The notes below the pieces were generated by a model. The model saw only the letters and a program-made list of their open reading frames with translations, was not told where the DNA came from and made no database searches. From contig NZ_JAGTUT010000001.1 of NCBI RefSeq assembly GCF_025685605.1, forward strand, positions 2,852,001 through 2,916,000: DNA of 64,000 nucleotides, read 5' to 3'. Source of the DNA: Granulicella arctica. Lineage in GTDB: Bacteria > Acidobacteriota > Terriglobia > Terriglobales > Acidobacteriaceae. Shown here piece after piece: positions 41,704-51,991 of the stretch; the first letter of the stretch is position 1, and each line of letters opens with the position of its first letter. The position numbers and the translations under genes were made by a program.

Positions 41704-42639
41704 GTGAAGCTTGTCTTTTGCGGAACGCCTGAGTTCGCCGTTCCCACCTTGAAAGCTGTCGTAGCCGCCGGTCATGAGGTAGCACTCGTCACTACCCAGC
41801 CTGACCGCGCCGCAGGGCGTGGCATGACGATGCATGCCCCGGCGGTGAAGACTGCAGCCCTCGAACTTGGACTGCCGATGGTGCAGCCGGAGAAGATCAA
41901 GAACAATCTCGAACTCCGCGCCCAACTTGAGGGCATCGCGCCCGACGCGATTCTCATCGTTGCTTACGGTCGCATCGTGCCGCAGTGGATGCTCGATCTT
42001 CCCCCGCTCGGCAACGTCAATCTGCATGGTTCTTTGCTCCCAAAGTACCGCGGCGCTGCACCGATTCAATGGGCGGTCGCCGAGGGCGAGACGGTCACCG
42101 GGGTCACTACGATGCGTATCGATGCCGGTCTCGATACGGGCGACCTGCTCCTCGCGAAGGCTGTTCCACTCGCACCGGAAGAGACCTCAATTGATCTCTA
42201 CGAATCGCTTGCTGCTATCGGAGCTGAACTGATGGTTGAGACGCTCGCGGGCCTGGCCGACGGTTCCATCGTTCCGCGTGGACAGGACCACGCGTGTGCC
42301 ACACTGGCGCCAGTCCTCCGGCGTGAAGACGGGGCAATCGACTTCGGCCGGGAGGCTCGGCGGATCTATGATCGTTGGCGTGGTTTTCAGCCCTGGCCCG
42401 GTGCGTACACGACGCTGCGCGGCAAGAAGTTTCTCGTACAGCGCATGCGCCTCACCGAGGAGCGGGCGTCGGAAGAACCCGGCACATTAGTGATCCGGGA
42501 TGCGCAACTCCTCGTTGCCTGCGGAGGCGGTTCCGTGCTCGCGCTTGATGAGGTTCAGCTCGAAGGCAAACGCCGCATGGATGCAAGTGAGTTCCTGCGC
42601 GGCTACCAGATTAAGACTGGCGAACGGCTAGGTTTATGA
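41704..42639 (+). CDS. fmt: Methionyl-tRNA formyltransferase
   Basis: This 311-aa enzyme begins K-L-V-F-C-G-T-P-E-F-A, and has the formyl-donor site region N-L-H-G-S-L-L-P-K-Y-R-G-A-A-P near 104-118 with conserved Asn and His, and D-T-G-D near 146. It formylates initiator Met-tRNA. GTG 41704 is chosen because it gives the standard N-terminus with GGTGAG upstream; GTG 41695 would add three residues. The stop overlaps the rsmB start (ATGA). Confidence 0.96.
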   Translation: MKLVFCGTPEFAVPTLKAVVAAGHEVALVTTQPDRAAGRGMTMHAPAVKTAALELGLPMVQPEKIKNNLELRAQLEGIAPDAILIVAYGRIVPQWMLDLPPLGNVNLHGSLLPKYRGAAPIQWAVAEGETVTGVTTMRIDAGLDTGDLLLAKAVPLAPEETSIDLYESLAAIGAELMVETLAGLADGSIVPRGQDHACATLAPVLRREDGAIDFGREARRIYDRWRGFQPWPGAYTTLRGKKFLVQRMRLTEERASEEPGTLVIRDAQLLVACGGGSVLALDEVQLEGKRRMDASEFLRGYQIKTGERLGL

Positions 42640-43955
42640 AAATTCCAGCAGCAAAAAGCATCAGGGCGACGGACATTCCAAAAGGTTCGGGTACGCCAAA
42701 GGTCTCGCCTGCTCGTAAGGCAGCTTTTGAGATTCTCATGCTCGTCGGCGAAAAAAAGGGCCACAGCGACGAACTGCTTCACTCCGCCCGGACCGAGGCG
42801 CTTTCCCCTGAAGATCGCAATCTTGCGACTGCTCTCGTGATGGGTGTTCTACGCTGGCAGATTGCGCTCGATGCGCGGGTTCACCGGCACCTTCAGCGGC
42901 CTGACCAGCGGCTCGCTGAACCTGTCGCTCTGGCACTGCGCATGGGTGCATTTCAGCTTCTGCACATGGATCGAATCCCGCCGCACGCTGCGCTGAGTGA
43001 GAGCGTCGAGATCTGCAAGCTGGCCAACGAACCGCACGCGGCTGGCATGGTCAACGCGATTCTTCGAAAGATTGCCGCTGCGCAGAAGGCTGGCGTACGG
43101 CTCTATGAGTCCGTACCGGCATTTGCGGAGCGCCTTGGTCACCCGATCTGGCTGGTGGAGCGGTGGGCTGCACAGTACGGTCGCGATGCCGCACTCGCTA
43201 TCTGCGAGGCCGATCAGCGGGAACCGGGCGATGGGGCGATGTTCGTCGAGACTGGCGGCGATCTTCCTCATATGGATGACGGCTCCCGGCTCGTCGCAGA
43301 GTTGGCGGCTGCAGCTATGCCCGTCCGCGACAACCCAACGATATGGGACTGCTGTGCCGCACCTGGCGGCAAGACGCTCATGCTCGCTCTACGCTCCGGC
43401 GGTGCGGACATTACCGCGACCGACGTAAGTGCCAAGCGCCTCACCCACACCGAGGCTCGTCTCCGCCGCTATGCCTATGCGGAGAAGATCAAGTTCGCCA
43501 TAGCTGACGCAACGCTCCCCGCAGAGGCTGATGCGGGGACCTATGATCTTATCCTCTGCGACGTGCCTTGCAGCGGCACCGGCACACTCTCGCGCAACCC
43601 GGAGATTCGTCATATTCTGCGCGCCGAAGAACTGACTCGTCAGGCCACTCGGCAGGCTGCCATCCTTCAGGGAGCCTTTCAGCGGCTTGCGCCGGGCGGC
43701 CGCCTCGTCTACTCCACCTGCTCACTCGAAACGGAAGAGAATGAGCGCGTTGTCGAGACACTTACAAGAGCACGACGCGTTCCAATTGAAGAGTTCATTA
43801 CGAAGCTAGCAGGGCAGGGAATCGTCACCCAGGAGGTGGCTGAGGACCTCCAAAAGACAGCAGTCCGCGACGGTGCTCTTAGAACCATCCCCGGAGTCCA
43901 CGATTGCGACGGTTTCTATGCTGTTGTCCTCGAACGAGCAGCGATGACGAACTAG
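42636..43955 (+). CDS. rsmB: 16S rRNA cytosine(967)-C5 methyltransferase
   Basis: This 439-aa protein has an N-terminal NusB-like domain (about 25-155) and a SAM-dependent methyltransferase domain with C-C-A-A-P-G-G-K-T near 236. The catalytic Cys motifs are D-V-P-C-S-G-T-G near 308 and Y-S-T-C-S near 362. It methylates C967 of 16S rRNA. ATG 42636 overlaps the fmt stop by 4 bases. It ends 36 bases before the convergent PASTA gene. Confidence 0.95.
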   Translation: MKIPAAKSIRATDIPKGSGTPKVSPARKAAFEILMLVGEKKGHSDELLHSARTEALSPEDRNLATALVMGVLRWQIALDARVHRHLQRPDQRLAEPVALALRMGAFQLLHMDRIPPHAALSESVEICKLANEPHAAGMVNAILRKIAAAQKAGVRLYESVPAFAERLGHPIWLVERWAAQYGRDAALAICEADQREPGDGAMFVETGGDLPHMDDGSRLVAELAAAAMPVRDNPTIWDCCAAPGGKTLMLALRSGGADITATDVSAKRLTHTEARLRRYAYAEKIKFAIADATLPAEADAGTYDLILCDVPCSGTGTLSRNPEIRHILRAEELTRQATRQAAILQGAFQRLAPGGRLVYSTCSLETEENERVVETLTRARRVPIEEFITKLAGQGIVTQEVAEDLQKTAVRDGALRTIPGVHDCDGFYAVVLERAAMTN

Positions 43956-43991
43956 AGATTGCCAGGCTGCCGCAATTTCCAAGCGCTACTT

Positions 43992-44774
43992 CTAGCTGCC
44001 ACCAAAGGTCAGCTTCACGCCCTCGCCGCGCACTACCCTATGTCCTGCGGCCGGGCTTTGTGACGTAACGGGACCTCCCGGATCCCCTACAACCATGGCA
44101 TCCCCACTTGGCGTCGTTCCAGGCGTGGCGGCATCCGGCGAAGGCGCAACGATCATGTAGAGTCCAAGCGCAGCCAGGCGGGTTGAAGCAGTCTCCCGCG
44201 TCAACCCGGTGACCGCAGGCATCACGAAGGCGGTTGAGTGTCCATCATCCTTCTGGCTTAATAACAGGCTTACTCGCGGGCTGTCGATTCCACCAGCGTT
44301 CGGTGGCGGCGTCTGCGCAAGTACCGTACCGGGATCGCCAGGAGCGGGAAGATGCGCGACGGTCCCCAAGTCGAGCGAGAGCTTGCGGATCGCCATCGCT
44401 GCGGGTCGTTCCGTCATTCCGCTCACATCGGGAACCTCCACCTGTTGCGGGCCGAGGCTCTCAATCGCGCGAATCTCCCACTCGTGGCGAACGATGACAC
44501 CGGGCGACGGTGTCTGCGAGATGATGTGGCCGGCCGGTACAGTCGTTGAATAAAAGCGGCTCGTCAGTACCAGGTTCAGGCCGCGGTTTCCGACCGTCTT
44601 CTGCGCGTCGCTGGCCGTCTGTCCTACGAGGTTAGGAACCTCGACCTGCCCACCGTGGATTGCGAGCCGCATCGTCGTAAAGGCGAAGACAAGTGCGATC
44701 GCAATCATCGCCGCCGCTCCAAAGATGATGTTGAAGAAGCGATTGACCTTCGTGATGGGGATGCGCACACTCAT
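43992..44774 (-). CDS. PASTA-domain membrane protein
   Basis: This 260-aa protein has one N-terminal transmembrane helix (about 13-36), then three PASTA domains at about 42-108, 110-178 and 186-258. Each opens with V-P-D/N-x-x-G-like sequence and ends with a P-x-x-G turn. PASTA domains bind peptidoglycan fragments and usually belong to Ser/Thr kinases or penicillin-binding proteins; here no kinase or transpeptidase domain is attached. The start overlaps the stop of the CDF transporter gene by 4 bases. A role in cell-wall sensing is inferred. Confidence 0.88.
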   Translation of the reverse strand: MSVRIPITKVNRFFNIIFGAAAMIAIALVFAFTTMRLAIHGGQVEVPNLVGQTASDAQKTVGNRGLNLVLTSRFYSTTVPAGHIISQTPSPGVIVRHEWEIRAIESLGPQQVEVPDVSGMTERPAAMAIRKLSLDLGTVAHLPAPGDPGTVLAQTPPPNAGGIDSPRVSLLLSQKDDGHSTAFVMPAVTGLTRETASTRLAALGLYMIVAPSPDAATPGTTPSGDAMVVGDPGGPVTSQSPAAGHRVVRGEGVKLTFGGS

Positions 44775-46216
44775 CGGCGATTATCCGTTGCTGGTTCCGG
44801 GTGGATCAGCAGCCGTGCGACTTCGGGTGCCTCCAGCCGGAAAGCTCCCTCAAGGGCGGTAATGACGTCGTGAACCTTCGCCATGGGCAGGTCGTCCGGC
44901 AGCGTGCAGTGGCAGTTTACCTGGATGCGGTCGCTTGTCTTCGTCACGAGGACTTCGTGAATGTCGAGGATCTCAGGAAATGTTCTTGCTACACGCCGCA
45001 GCCGCATCTCAAGCTGGCGGTCGCGGTCGAGCGAGGAAGGCTGTTCGATCGTCGCAGGCTCGCTCTCGATATGGGTGAGGATAGTCGTGATCCGGGGAAC
45101 CTCTCGGCGGATCTCCGCTTCGAGTTGGGTCACCATAGCGTGCGCGCTTCGCAGTGGAAGAGTCTCATCTACCTCGAGGTGCTGCTCCACATGCAGTGCT
45201 CCATCGAACTGCTGCACACTGACGTCGTGGATGGCCAGGTTCGACTGAGCCGCAACTGCGCGGATACGATCATGGACGCTCTCCGCGATCGTTGCTGTTG
45301 GAACGGAGTGCACAACTACATCTGCTCCGGGCAGTTGTCTCTGGACCGACTCCGTAGCCGCTTTCGTGATCTGCTCCGAGCGTTGGAACGTCACATTGCG
45401 CGGCATTCCCAGTGTCAGGTCGGCGAAGTAGTTCGCGCCTGACCTCCTCGTGCGCACCCGGTCGACTGAGATCACGCCGTCGATCGCTTTAAGGTCGCGA
45501 ATCAGGTCGCGACGCATCTGCGCCCGCGTCTCTGCAGGGGTCGCGTCGAGTAGTGTATCGATTGTTCGCCGGGCCAACTGCCAGCTTACCCGTAGGATGA
45601 TCGCCGAGACGATGATCGCCGCGACAGGGTCCGCAAGCTCCAACTGCGGCAGATGCCAGTGCTGTCCTGCAAAGGTCGCGCAGAGACCAATCAAGACGGC
45701 GAAGGACGACCACATGTCCGTCCCGAAGTGGATTGCATCTGCCTCTAGAGCCTCGCTGCTGTGGGCGAGCGCGACCTTGTGCAAGTTGCGCGACCGGGTA
45801 TAGTCGACAGCGATCGAAAGGAAGAGCACGAGAAACGGCCAGATCGACGGCTTCAGTACGAGATGATCGCGCGAGACGATACGCTTTATGGCCTCGGCGA
45901 GAATCCAGACGCATGATCCCAACATCAGCACCGTTTCGGCGAAGGCGGAGAGGCTTTCGATTTTGCCGTGGCCGTAGTTGTGGTCCTCATCGGCGGGCCG
46001 GTCGGAGACGTTGACCGAGAAGAGCGTGATCGCGGCGGCGATGAGGTCGATGCCCGAGTGGGCCGCCTCGGATAGCATCCCGAGTGAGCCGGTCAGGATT
46101 CCTGTCAGCAGCTTCAGCAATGTAATGACCAGTGCCGCTCCGACTGACGCGAGCGCAGCGGACCGCTTAGCGGTGTGCATCTGCTCGGCTGGCTCGTTCG
46201 TCACCACAGCACTCAT
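44771..46216 (-). CDS. Cation diffusion facilitator with three C-terminal modules
   Basis: This 481-aa transporter has six helices in the first 210 residues and the metal-site pairs H-S-G-I-D (helix 2) and H-F-G-T-D (helix 5). The cytoplasmic part is long: a canonical CDF dimer domain (about 215-310) followed by two more similar modules (about 312-395 and 400-478). Each of these has a D-V-x-V or E-V-L-V strand and ends in a H-x-E-P/H-P-E-P motif. CDF proteins export Zn, Mn, Fe or Co. ATG 46216 has AGGA upstream. It is downstream of menG on the same strand. Confidence 0.9.
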   Translation of the reverse strand: MSAVVTNEPAEQMHTAKRSAALASVGAALVITLLKLLTGILTGSLGMLSEAAHSGIDLIAAAITLFSVNVSDRPADEDHNYGHGKIESLSAFAETVLMLGSCVWILAEAIKRIVSRDHLVLKPSIWPFLVLFLSIAVDYTRSRNLHKVALAHSSEALEADAIHFGTDMWSSFAVLIGLCATFAGQHWHLPQLELADPVAAIIVSAIILRVSWQLARRTIDTLLDATPAETRAQMRRDLIRDLKAIDGVISVDRVRTRRSGANYFADLTLGMPRNVTFQRSEQITKAATESVQRQLPGADVVVHSVPTATIAESVHDRIRAVAAQSNLAIHDVSVQQFDGALHVEQHLEVDETLPLRSAHAMVTQLEAEIRREVPRITTILTHIESEPATIEQPSSLDRDRQLEMRLRRVARTFPEILDIHEVLVTKTSDRIQVNCHCTLPDDLPMAKVHDVITALEGAFRLEAPEVARLLIHPEPATDNRR

Positions 46217-46260
46217 AGGCAAATCCTACAGGCTGGAGCTTGTGGCTGGGTCAGGATATG

Positions 46261-47031
46261 TTATTTCGCCACAGGTTTTGTCGCACGGTAGAGGCCGGCG
46301 ACGCCGAAGGTATAACTGGTCCAGGATGCCTCGATGAAGCCCGCGTCACCGATCAATTGGAGCATTCGAGGAGCCCGTGGAAACCGCTCTACCGAGTCTG
46401 GAAGATATTGATAAGCGCCGTTATCGCCTGAGATCATCCTGCCAAGCTTCGGTAGAACTTTCTTGAAATACAACGAATACAGTGCTCCGATGATGCCGTC
46501 TGGTTGATTGCAGTCGAGTATGCCGATCTGACCGCCTGGCTTGAGCACACGAAAGAGCTCCGCGAGACCCTCCCCGTAATTAGCCAGGTTGCGGAAGCCA
46601 AATGCCGAGGTGACAAGGTCGAGTGTGCCCGACGCGATTGGCAGGTGCAGCGCATCCGCTTCGATCGGGATGATGTTGTGCGGCGCAAATTTTACTGCGC
46701 CGCGCATCAGCATATTATGCGAAAAGTCGACTGCCAGGAGGGGTGCCTCGCCCACTCCCGCAGGTCGATGCTTCAGAAGCGCCATGGCCATGTCGCCGGT
46801 CCCGCAGCACAGGTCGAGTACAACGCTTTGCGGTTTTGCCAGTACCGCGCGAAAGTTGCGCGCCGCACGCCACCACCACCATCGATCGATCCCGGCAGAC
46901 AGCACATGGTTGAGGAGGTCGTAACGCGGCGCGATCGTGTCGAACATCTGCTGCACAGACATTGCTGCGGCAGCTTCATCTTTCGCGCCGACAGGCCGTG
47001 CTCCGGTCGCGATCTCGTGCTCAGGCTTCAC
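46261..47031 (-). CDS. menG: Demethylmenaquinone/ubiquinone C-methyltransferase
   Basis: This 256-aa SAM-dependent enzyme of the UbiE/MenG family has [12 protein letters not shown] near residue 30, the SAM motif L-D-L-C-C-G-T-G-D near 72, and the G-F-R-N-L motif near 145. It carries out the last methylation of menaquinone (menG) or a ubiquinone step (ubiE). Menaquinone is expected in Acidobacteriota. Its start overlaps the aroB stop by 4 bases, so quinone and chorismate supply are coupled. Confidence 0.93.
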   Translation of the reverse strand: MKPEHEIATGARPVGAKDEAAAAMSVQQMFDTIAPRYDLLNHVLSAGIDRWWWWRAARNFRAVLAKPQSVVLDLCCGTGDMAMALLKHRPAGVGEAPLLAVDFSHNMLMRGAVKFAPHNIIPIEADALHLPIASGTLDLVTSAFGFRNLANYGEGLAELFRVLKPGGQIGILDCNQPDGIIGALYSLYFKKVLPKLGRMISGDNGAYQYLPDSVERFPRAPRMLQLIGDAGFIEASWTSYTFGVAGLYRATKPVAK

Positions 47032-48128
47032 GTGCGGGTACTCTTGACACGCGTCAGCATGGCCTCGGCGGCGGTCAGCAACTCAGCGTCGGTAACGTCG
47101 TAGACCACGTCGGTCAGGCCGATCCCCGTCGCGAGCACGAACGCTCGACGACCACTACGTTTCTTCTTATCGCTGCCTGTCAAAGCCACCAGCGTCTCCG
47201 CCCTCGCGGTAAAACGCGGCAATGGACCGTAGAGCAGAATCAAAGCGACGATGCGATTGAATTGGGCCTGTGTAATCGTTCCGCGGGCAAGCGAAAGCTC
47301 GGCGGCCGCGATGCTCCCCCAGCCTACTGCCTGGCCATGCAACAGTTGCCTGTACTTCGTTGCGGACTCGATCGCGTGGCCCAGCGTGTGACCGAAGTTC
47401 AGGATCATCCGAAGCCCATTCTCAAGCTCGTCCTGCCCAACTACATCGGCCTTCACCCGTACGGAAGCTGTTACTACGCGTGTCAGCGCAGTTGCGTCGC
47501 CGGCCAGAATTGCATCCGCGTTTTGCTCCATATATCGAAATAATCTGGCGTCGCGGATTACCGCAGATTTTACGGACTCCTGCAGGCCTGAGCGTAACTC
47601 TGTGGCTGGCAAAGTTGCCAACAGGTCAGTGTCGGCCAGCACCGCGAGGGGGTGATGGAAGCTGCCGATGAGATTCTTTCCGGCTGCGAGGTTCACGCCG
47701 GTTTTGCCGCCAATCGACGAATCCACCTGCGCCAGAAGTGTCGTCGGAATCTGTACGAATGGAATGCCGCGCATATAGATTGCCGCGAGGAAGCCTGTGA
47801 TGTCGCCAATCACGCCACCACCGAGCGCCAGCAGCAGGCTGTCCCGGTCCGCACCTGCAATCGCCAATTGCTCAGCTAGAAGCTCTACCGACACCAGGCG
47901 CTTCTTGGCTTCGCCACTCGGTAGAAAAAGCACCGTGGGCGGCTCGGAAAAGGATGCCAGCACCTGCTTTGACCAAAGGCCCCAGATCTCTGGTGATGTG
48001 ACGATGAAGGGGCGGAATGGCTTCCCGCCCGTCAGCTTCCTGAGGCGCGAAGAAAGTGTGCGAAGGAGGCCTGCGCCGATGACGATGTCGTAGCTTGCGG
48101 ACGGTGTTGTAAGGCGGATCGAAGGCAC
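47028..48128 (-). CDS. aroB: 3-dehydroquinate synthase
   Basis: This 366-aa protein has the NAD-binding and active-site motifs G-E-A-K-K near 73, G-G-G-V-I-G-D near 103, [15 protein letters not shown] near 127-141, and N-F-G-H-T-L-G-H near 245. It converts DAHP to 3-dehydroquinate, the second step of the shikimate pathway. The start is GTG 48128. It heads the minus-strand operon aroB-menG-CDF-PASTA and is divergent from nadB. Confidence 0.95.
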   Translation of the reverse strand: MPSIRLTTPSASYDIVIGAGLLRTLSSRLRKLTGGKPFRPFIVTSPEIWGLWSKQVLASFSEPPTVLFLPSGEAKKRLVSVELLAEQLAIAGADRDSLLLALGGGVIGDITGFLAAIYMRGIPFVQIPTTLLAQVDSSIGGKTGVNLAAGKNLIGSFHHPLAVLADTDLLATLPATELRSGLQESVKSAVIRDARLFRYMEQNADAILAGDATALTRVVTASVRVKADVVGQDELENGLRMILNFGHTLGHAIESATKYRQLLHGQAVGWGSIAAAELSLARGTITQAQFNRIVALILLYGPLPRFTARAETLVALTGSDKKKRSGRRAFVLATGIGLTDVVYDVTDAELLTAAEAMLTRVKSTRT

Positions 48129-48184
48129 AGTAAGTTCATGGTACCGCAGCCACTTTTGTCGCGCTTGAGGCGTAGCATCGAAGT

Positions 48185-49759
48185 ATGAAACGCGTAGACT
48201 TTCTCGTGATCGGCGGTGGCATCGCCGGTCTGAGCGCAGCGATTCGATTGGCTGCTGCAGGTTCAGTACTTTTGGTCTCGAAGGATGCGCTGGCAGAGTC
48301 GAACACCGCCTACGCGCAGGGTGGGATCGCCGTAGCGATGGGTGGGGATGAGGATGTAGCCCTTCATCTTGAAGACACGCTCGCCGCCGGCGACGGCCTT
48401 GTCAATCGGAGTGCTGCCGCGATCCTTGTAGAGCAGGGGCCGCAACGCGTCCAGGAGCTTCTCGCCTGGGGAACCGCCTTTGACCGTGAAGCGGGCAAAC
48501 TGATGCTTACTCGCGAAGGGGCGCACAGCCTGCCCCGTATCCTGCATGCGAACGGAGATGCGACTGGCCGCGAGATCGCTCTCTCGCTTTTACGCCACGT
48601 TCGCGAAATTCCTACCATCGAGCTGCTTGAGTGGACCACCGGGGTTGAGCTGCTCACCATAGGTGACCGTGTCACGGGAGCCACTCTCCTTGACGGTGAC
48701 GAAACTCTTCAGACCGTTCTTGCAGGCTCGACGCTGCTCGCCAGTGGAGGGGCAGGCCAGGTCTACAGCGACACGACGAACCCAGCCGTGGCGACTGGGG
48801 ATGGCATTGCCATGGCCTATCGCGCCGGTGCCGAGGTGAGTGACATGGAGTTCTATCAATTCCATCCCACCGCTTTTGCGATGGACGGAGCGCCGCGCTT
48901 CCTCATGTCTGAAGCGCTACGAGGCGAAGGTGCCTTCCTTCTGAATGCAAAGGGCGAGCGCTTTATGCAGCATTATCATCCGCTGCTTGAACTGGCACCA
49001 CGCGATGTTGTCGCGCGTGCCATCACTCGCGAAGGGCTCGACGGCACGGTCTATCTCGACATGCGTCACAGTACGAAGGACCTGAAGGCGCGCTTCCCCG
49101 GGATTTCCGCCTTTCTTTCTCGATATGACCTTGAGCTCGGCCGCGACCTGATCCCTGTACGTCCTGCAGCGCACTACCTTATGGGCGGCGTCCGCACGGA
49201 TGTTCACGGTCGCACTTCACTTGCAGGTCTGTACGCTGCCGGGGAAGTCGCCTGTACCGGCGTCCATGGGGCCAATCGTCTCGCCAGCAACTCCCTGCTT
49301 GAGGGGCTGGTCTTTGGTGCGCTCGCTGCGGATGCCATGATCCACGAAAGAAGGGGTAGCCAGCAGAGATCGGCCCTGGAGCCGGAGAGCAGCCCCGAGG
49401 GGAAGATCGACGTTGGCGATGCTTATATTGCCGCCTGGATTACCGAACTGCGCAATCTGATGTGGCTCGATGCGGGGCTACTGCGTGACGCGGCCGGTCT
49501 ACGCCGCGCCGGGGAGGGACTCGCGGCGTTAGCCCTGCGCATGCCTGAGGCCCTGACCCGCCCGGCGATCGAGGCGAGAAACCTGCACACGGTTGCCACG
49601 GTGATTGTGGTCTCAGCGCTTGCTCGCGAAGAGAGTCGTGGCGCCCACTATCGCAATGACTTCCCGCAACGAGACCTGATCGCGTATCACTCGGTTATGC
49701 AGCGCGGTCACCTTCGATCGATCGCGTTGGACAGCGATCTGACCCTGACCGCGATTTAG
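48185..49759 (+). CDS. nadB: L-aspartate oxidase
   Basis: This 524-aa flavoprotein has the FAD motif I-G-G-G-I-A-G-L-S near residue 8, T-A-Y-A-Q-G-G-I near 42, Q-F-H-P-T near 225, and the R-P-A-A-H-Y and [12 protein letters not shown] motifs of the aspartate oxidase/succinate dehydrogenase family. It oxidises L-aspartate to iminoaspartate for NAD synthesis. nadA lies 5 kb downstream in a separate operon, and nadC is not in the window. It ends directly against the convergent PepSY-like gene. Confidence 0.94.
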   Translation: MKRVDFLVIGGGIAGLSAAIRLAAAGSVLLVSKDALAESNTAYAQGGIAVAMGGDEDVALHLEDTLAAGDGLVNRSAAAILVEQGPQRVQELLAWGTAFDREAGKLMLTREGAHSLPRILHANGDATGREIALSLLRHVREIPTIELLEWTTGVELLTIGDRVTGATLLDGDETLQTVLAGSTLLASGGAGQVYSDTTNPAVATGDGIAMAYRAGAEVSDMEFYQFHPTAFAMDGAPRFLMSEALRGEGAFLLNAKGERFMQHYHPLLELAPRDVVARAITREGLDGTVYLDMRHSTKDLKARFPGISAFLSRYDLELGRDLIPVRPAAHYLMGGVRTDVHGRTSLAGLYAAGEVACTGVHGANRLASNSLLEGLVFGALAADAMIHERRGSQQRSALEPESSPEGKIDVGDAYIAAWITELRNLMWLDAGLLRDAAGLRRAGEGLAALALRMPEALTRPAIEARNLHTVATVIVVSALAREESRGAHYRNDFPQRDLIAYHSVMQRGHLRSIALDSDLTLTAI

Positions 49760-50296
49760 CTAAAAGAACGTTAGCAGCACTGGAATCAAAATCCCGGCCA
49801 CCAGTACACCGGTGATCAGAAGTGTGTTTCGAATGTACTTGTAAGCCATGTAGAGGCCCGTGAGAGTAGACATCAGAAGCCCTACCGATACGAGCGCAAA
49901 GAAGATCTTCATCGGCCAGAGGTTCTTCGCCTTCGCCAGAGCGGAAGGAGGAGCATCCGCTGGCTTTACTGCCGGGGTGATGGCAGACGTCATTCCATCT
50001 CTGGGTTTGCCACCATCCGAGGATTTGCCCGCGCCATCCTGAACTTTACCGGCGTCTGGAGCGGCGGGGGGCTGGGGCCTCCGCACTGGCACAACCAGCG
50101 TCTGCTTCTTGTGCAACTGGCCGAGCTTTACCAGAATGGCGGGCGGTTTGTAGCTGCTACCGCGAGTTGTCTCATGAAGGCTGAATGTCTGCACAAAGCC
50201 AGTGAATGCGAAGAAGATGAGAGCGGGTGTGATGAAAACACCTAGGTAGAGATGGGTCGTTCGGGCAGCTTTTAAGAGACTTACACGGGAGGACAT
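49760..50296 (-). CDS. PepSY-associated transmembrane protein
   Basis: This 178-aa protein has helices at about 14-35, 125-146 and 153-175. The first helix contains T-H-L-Y-L-G-V-F-x-x-P, typical of PepSY-TM proteins (iron-regulated membrane protein type). A Pro/Asp/Gly-rich loop at about 70-118 separates it from the others. PepSY-TM proteins are thought to act in ferric or flavin reductase-like membrane systems. This is shorter than typical members (about 350-400 aa). It is convergent with nadB with no gap, and 36 bases after terC. The role is unknown. Confidence 0.7.
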   Translation of the reverse strand: MSSRVSLLKAARTTHLYLGVFITPALIFFAFTGFVQTFSLHETTRGSSYKPPAILVKLGQLHKKQTLVVPVRRPQPPAAPDAGKVQDGAGKSSDGGKPRDGMTSAITPAVKPADAPPSALAKAKNLWPMKIFFALVSVGLLMSTLTGLYMAYKYIRNTLLITGVLVAGILIPVLLTFF

Positions 50297-50332
50297 ACCT
50301 CTGTTTTACGTGAAGAATGCAATTCGGACAAC

Positions 50333-51259
50333 TTAGGTCCGAGATTCTTTCGCATGCCTGCTCTGGAGCGCTAGTGAGATCGTAATGGTTAGTCCCAGGA
50401 GCACTACGATTACGACAAGCGATGTCAGCGGCCCTACCTCGATCCATGATGCAGCCAGCATCTTGATCGCTGCGAAAGCCAGCACCGCCGCCAGCCCAAA
50501 GTGCAGGTATTGCAGTTTCTTCAGCAGGTGGGCCAGCAGGAAATACAGCGACCTGAGGCCCATGACGGCCATGATATTTGAGGTGTAGGCGATGAATGGA
50601 TGCCTCGTGATCGAGAGGACCGCGGGGATGGAATCGAGCGCGAAGACCACGTCCGTGAACTCGATTGCCACCAGCGACAGGAAGAGCATCGTCATCATGC
50701 GCCGCCCATTCTCCTGGACGAAGAAGCTATCCTGTCGCAGACTGACGGGATGCAGCCTGGAGACCCACCCGATCCATGATGGCGTCGCTTCTTTCTCTTC
50801 TTCCTTCTCGGGAATAAGCAGGCGGACGGCTGCGAAGAGCAGGATGGCTGCGAAGATATAGCTGATCCAGTGGAACTTTGTGAGCAGTCCGATTCCGGCT
50901 GCGATGAATGCTCCGCGCATCACGATGGCGCCTGTGACGCCCCAGAACAGGACCTTCGGCTGATGATCCGCATCGATCTGGAAGAGCTTGAAGAGGAGCA
51001 GGAAGACGAAGAGGTTGTCGATCGAAAGCGCCTCTTCGATGGCATACCCTGCGAGGTATTGGATCGCTGACTCTGACCCTAAGCTCTTCAAGATGAAGAG
51101 TGAGAAGCCTAGTGCTGCAGCGACCCACATGACCGTCTCTACGACGGACTTGGTATGCCGACTGTGGCTTGAACGACGAGCGTACGCAAACTCAACCGCC
51201 AGCAGCAGGATGAGGCTTACATGGAACCCGATCCAGTGCGTGAGGGAGGTTGTGGACAT
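50333..51259 (-). CDS. TerC/Alx-family membrane transporter
   Basis: This 308-aa protein has about eight helices and the TerC motifs E-E-A-L-S-I-D-N-L-F-V-F near 71-82 and F-T-D-V-V-F-A-L-D-S-I-P-A near 192-204, with Asp residues thought to bind metal. TerC/Alx proteins export Mn2+ or take part in metal loading of exported proteins. An upstream manganese riboswitch would be typical, but I could not recognise one convincingly. It may be co-transcribed with the PepSY-like gene. Confidence 0.92.
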   Translation of the reverse strand: MSTTSLTHWIGFHVSLILLLAVEFAYARRSSHSRHTKSVVETVMWVAAALGFSLFILKSLGSESAIQYLAGYAIEEALSIDNLFVFLLLFKLFQIDADHQPKVLFWGVTGAIVMRGAFIAAGIGLLTKFHWISYIFAAILLFAAVRLLIPEKEEEKEATPSWIGWVSRLHPVSLRQDSFFVQENGRRMMTMLFLSLVAIEFTDVVFALDSIPAVLSITRHPFIAYTSNIMAVMGLRSLYFLLAHLLKKLQYLHFGLAAVLAFAAIKMLAASWIEVGPLTSLVVIVVLLGLTITISLALQSRHAKESRT

Positions 51260-51398
51260 CTGTGTTCGATGCTATCGCGGATGCAATCCGCCTTCGGCAA
51301 ACAGACCTGAAGATAAATGTGCGTTGAGGCCGTAACGCTGCAGACTTTGCCCTCACTACTTCCTGTCTCGTCAACGAGAACTGAAAAGGAGAAATGAA

Positions 51399-51815
51399 AT
51401 GAGCACCAAAGTCGCACAAGAATTCATGGCACCCTCGCACCTCGCACCTGAGGATTTCAAGGCGGCATCCGTCTCGGCAGCCGCTTTGATCGGCACCTGG
51501 AAGAACGTCAACAGCGCCACTCGTGACCTCGTAAAGATCGTCATCTCGGCGTCTGGAACTGGCATCCACGTTGATGCTTTTGGAGCCTGCTCGCCTACGC
51601 CCTGCAACTGGGGAACGGTCACTGGCCTGGCTTACGCGTCGAATGTGAGCGCAACGCCGGCAGTCGCGTTCAGCGCGCAGTACACGTTCAGCTTTTCGCA
51701 CGTCATTTTGATCGGCCACCTGGTTGGCAAGGAGCTAGTCGTTGAGAGCTTCACGCAGTTTACCGACGGCAGTGGACGCTCGAACCTTTACACCGCTGAC
51801 ACGATGGTCAAGTAG
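51399..51815 (+). CDS. Small conserved-looking hypothetical protein
   Basis: This 138-aa protein has a good AAGGAG ribosome-binding site. It has no signal peptide. After about 30 residues comes I-G-T-W-K-N-V-N-S-A-T-R-D-L, then H-V-D-A-F-G-A-C-S-P-T-P-C-N-W-G with two Cys. The W-x-N..T-R and C-x-P-x-x-C-x-W-G patterns resemble a beta-sheet domain seen in other uncharacterised proteins; I cannot name it. A single compact beta-barrel or lipocalin-like fold is a guess. Confidence 0.75.
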   Translation: MSTKVAQEFMAPSHLAPEDFKAASVSAAALIGTWKNVNSATRDLVKIVISASGTGIHVDAFGACSPTPCNWGTVTGLAYASNVSATPAVAFSAQYTFSFSHVILIGHLVGKELVVESFTQFTDGSGRSNLYTADTMVK

Positions 51816-51991
51816 CTGATTGCAGTCTTGGTTTATTGTTCTGCCTTGGTTCTCACCTGGGTCTGATCCTGCAACGGAGGGACATCTGCTTCGTCTCTCC
51901 TGCGGGATAGCAGACTGAGATCAATCGATTTTTCACTTTGCCGTCAAGTCCTAAAGCCTACATAACATTGCACTTACCTATGAAGTCGAAT

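Noticed and set aside
51260..51398. Possible yybP-ykoY (manganese) riboswitch upstream of the TerC gene
   Set aside because: The expected context is right and GGAAGTAGTGAGGGC is vaguely similar, but the conserved GGGGAGUAG core and paired stems could not be matched. A covariance-model scan would settle it.
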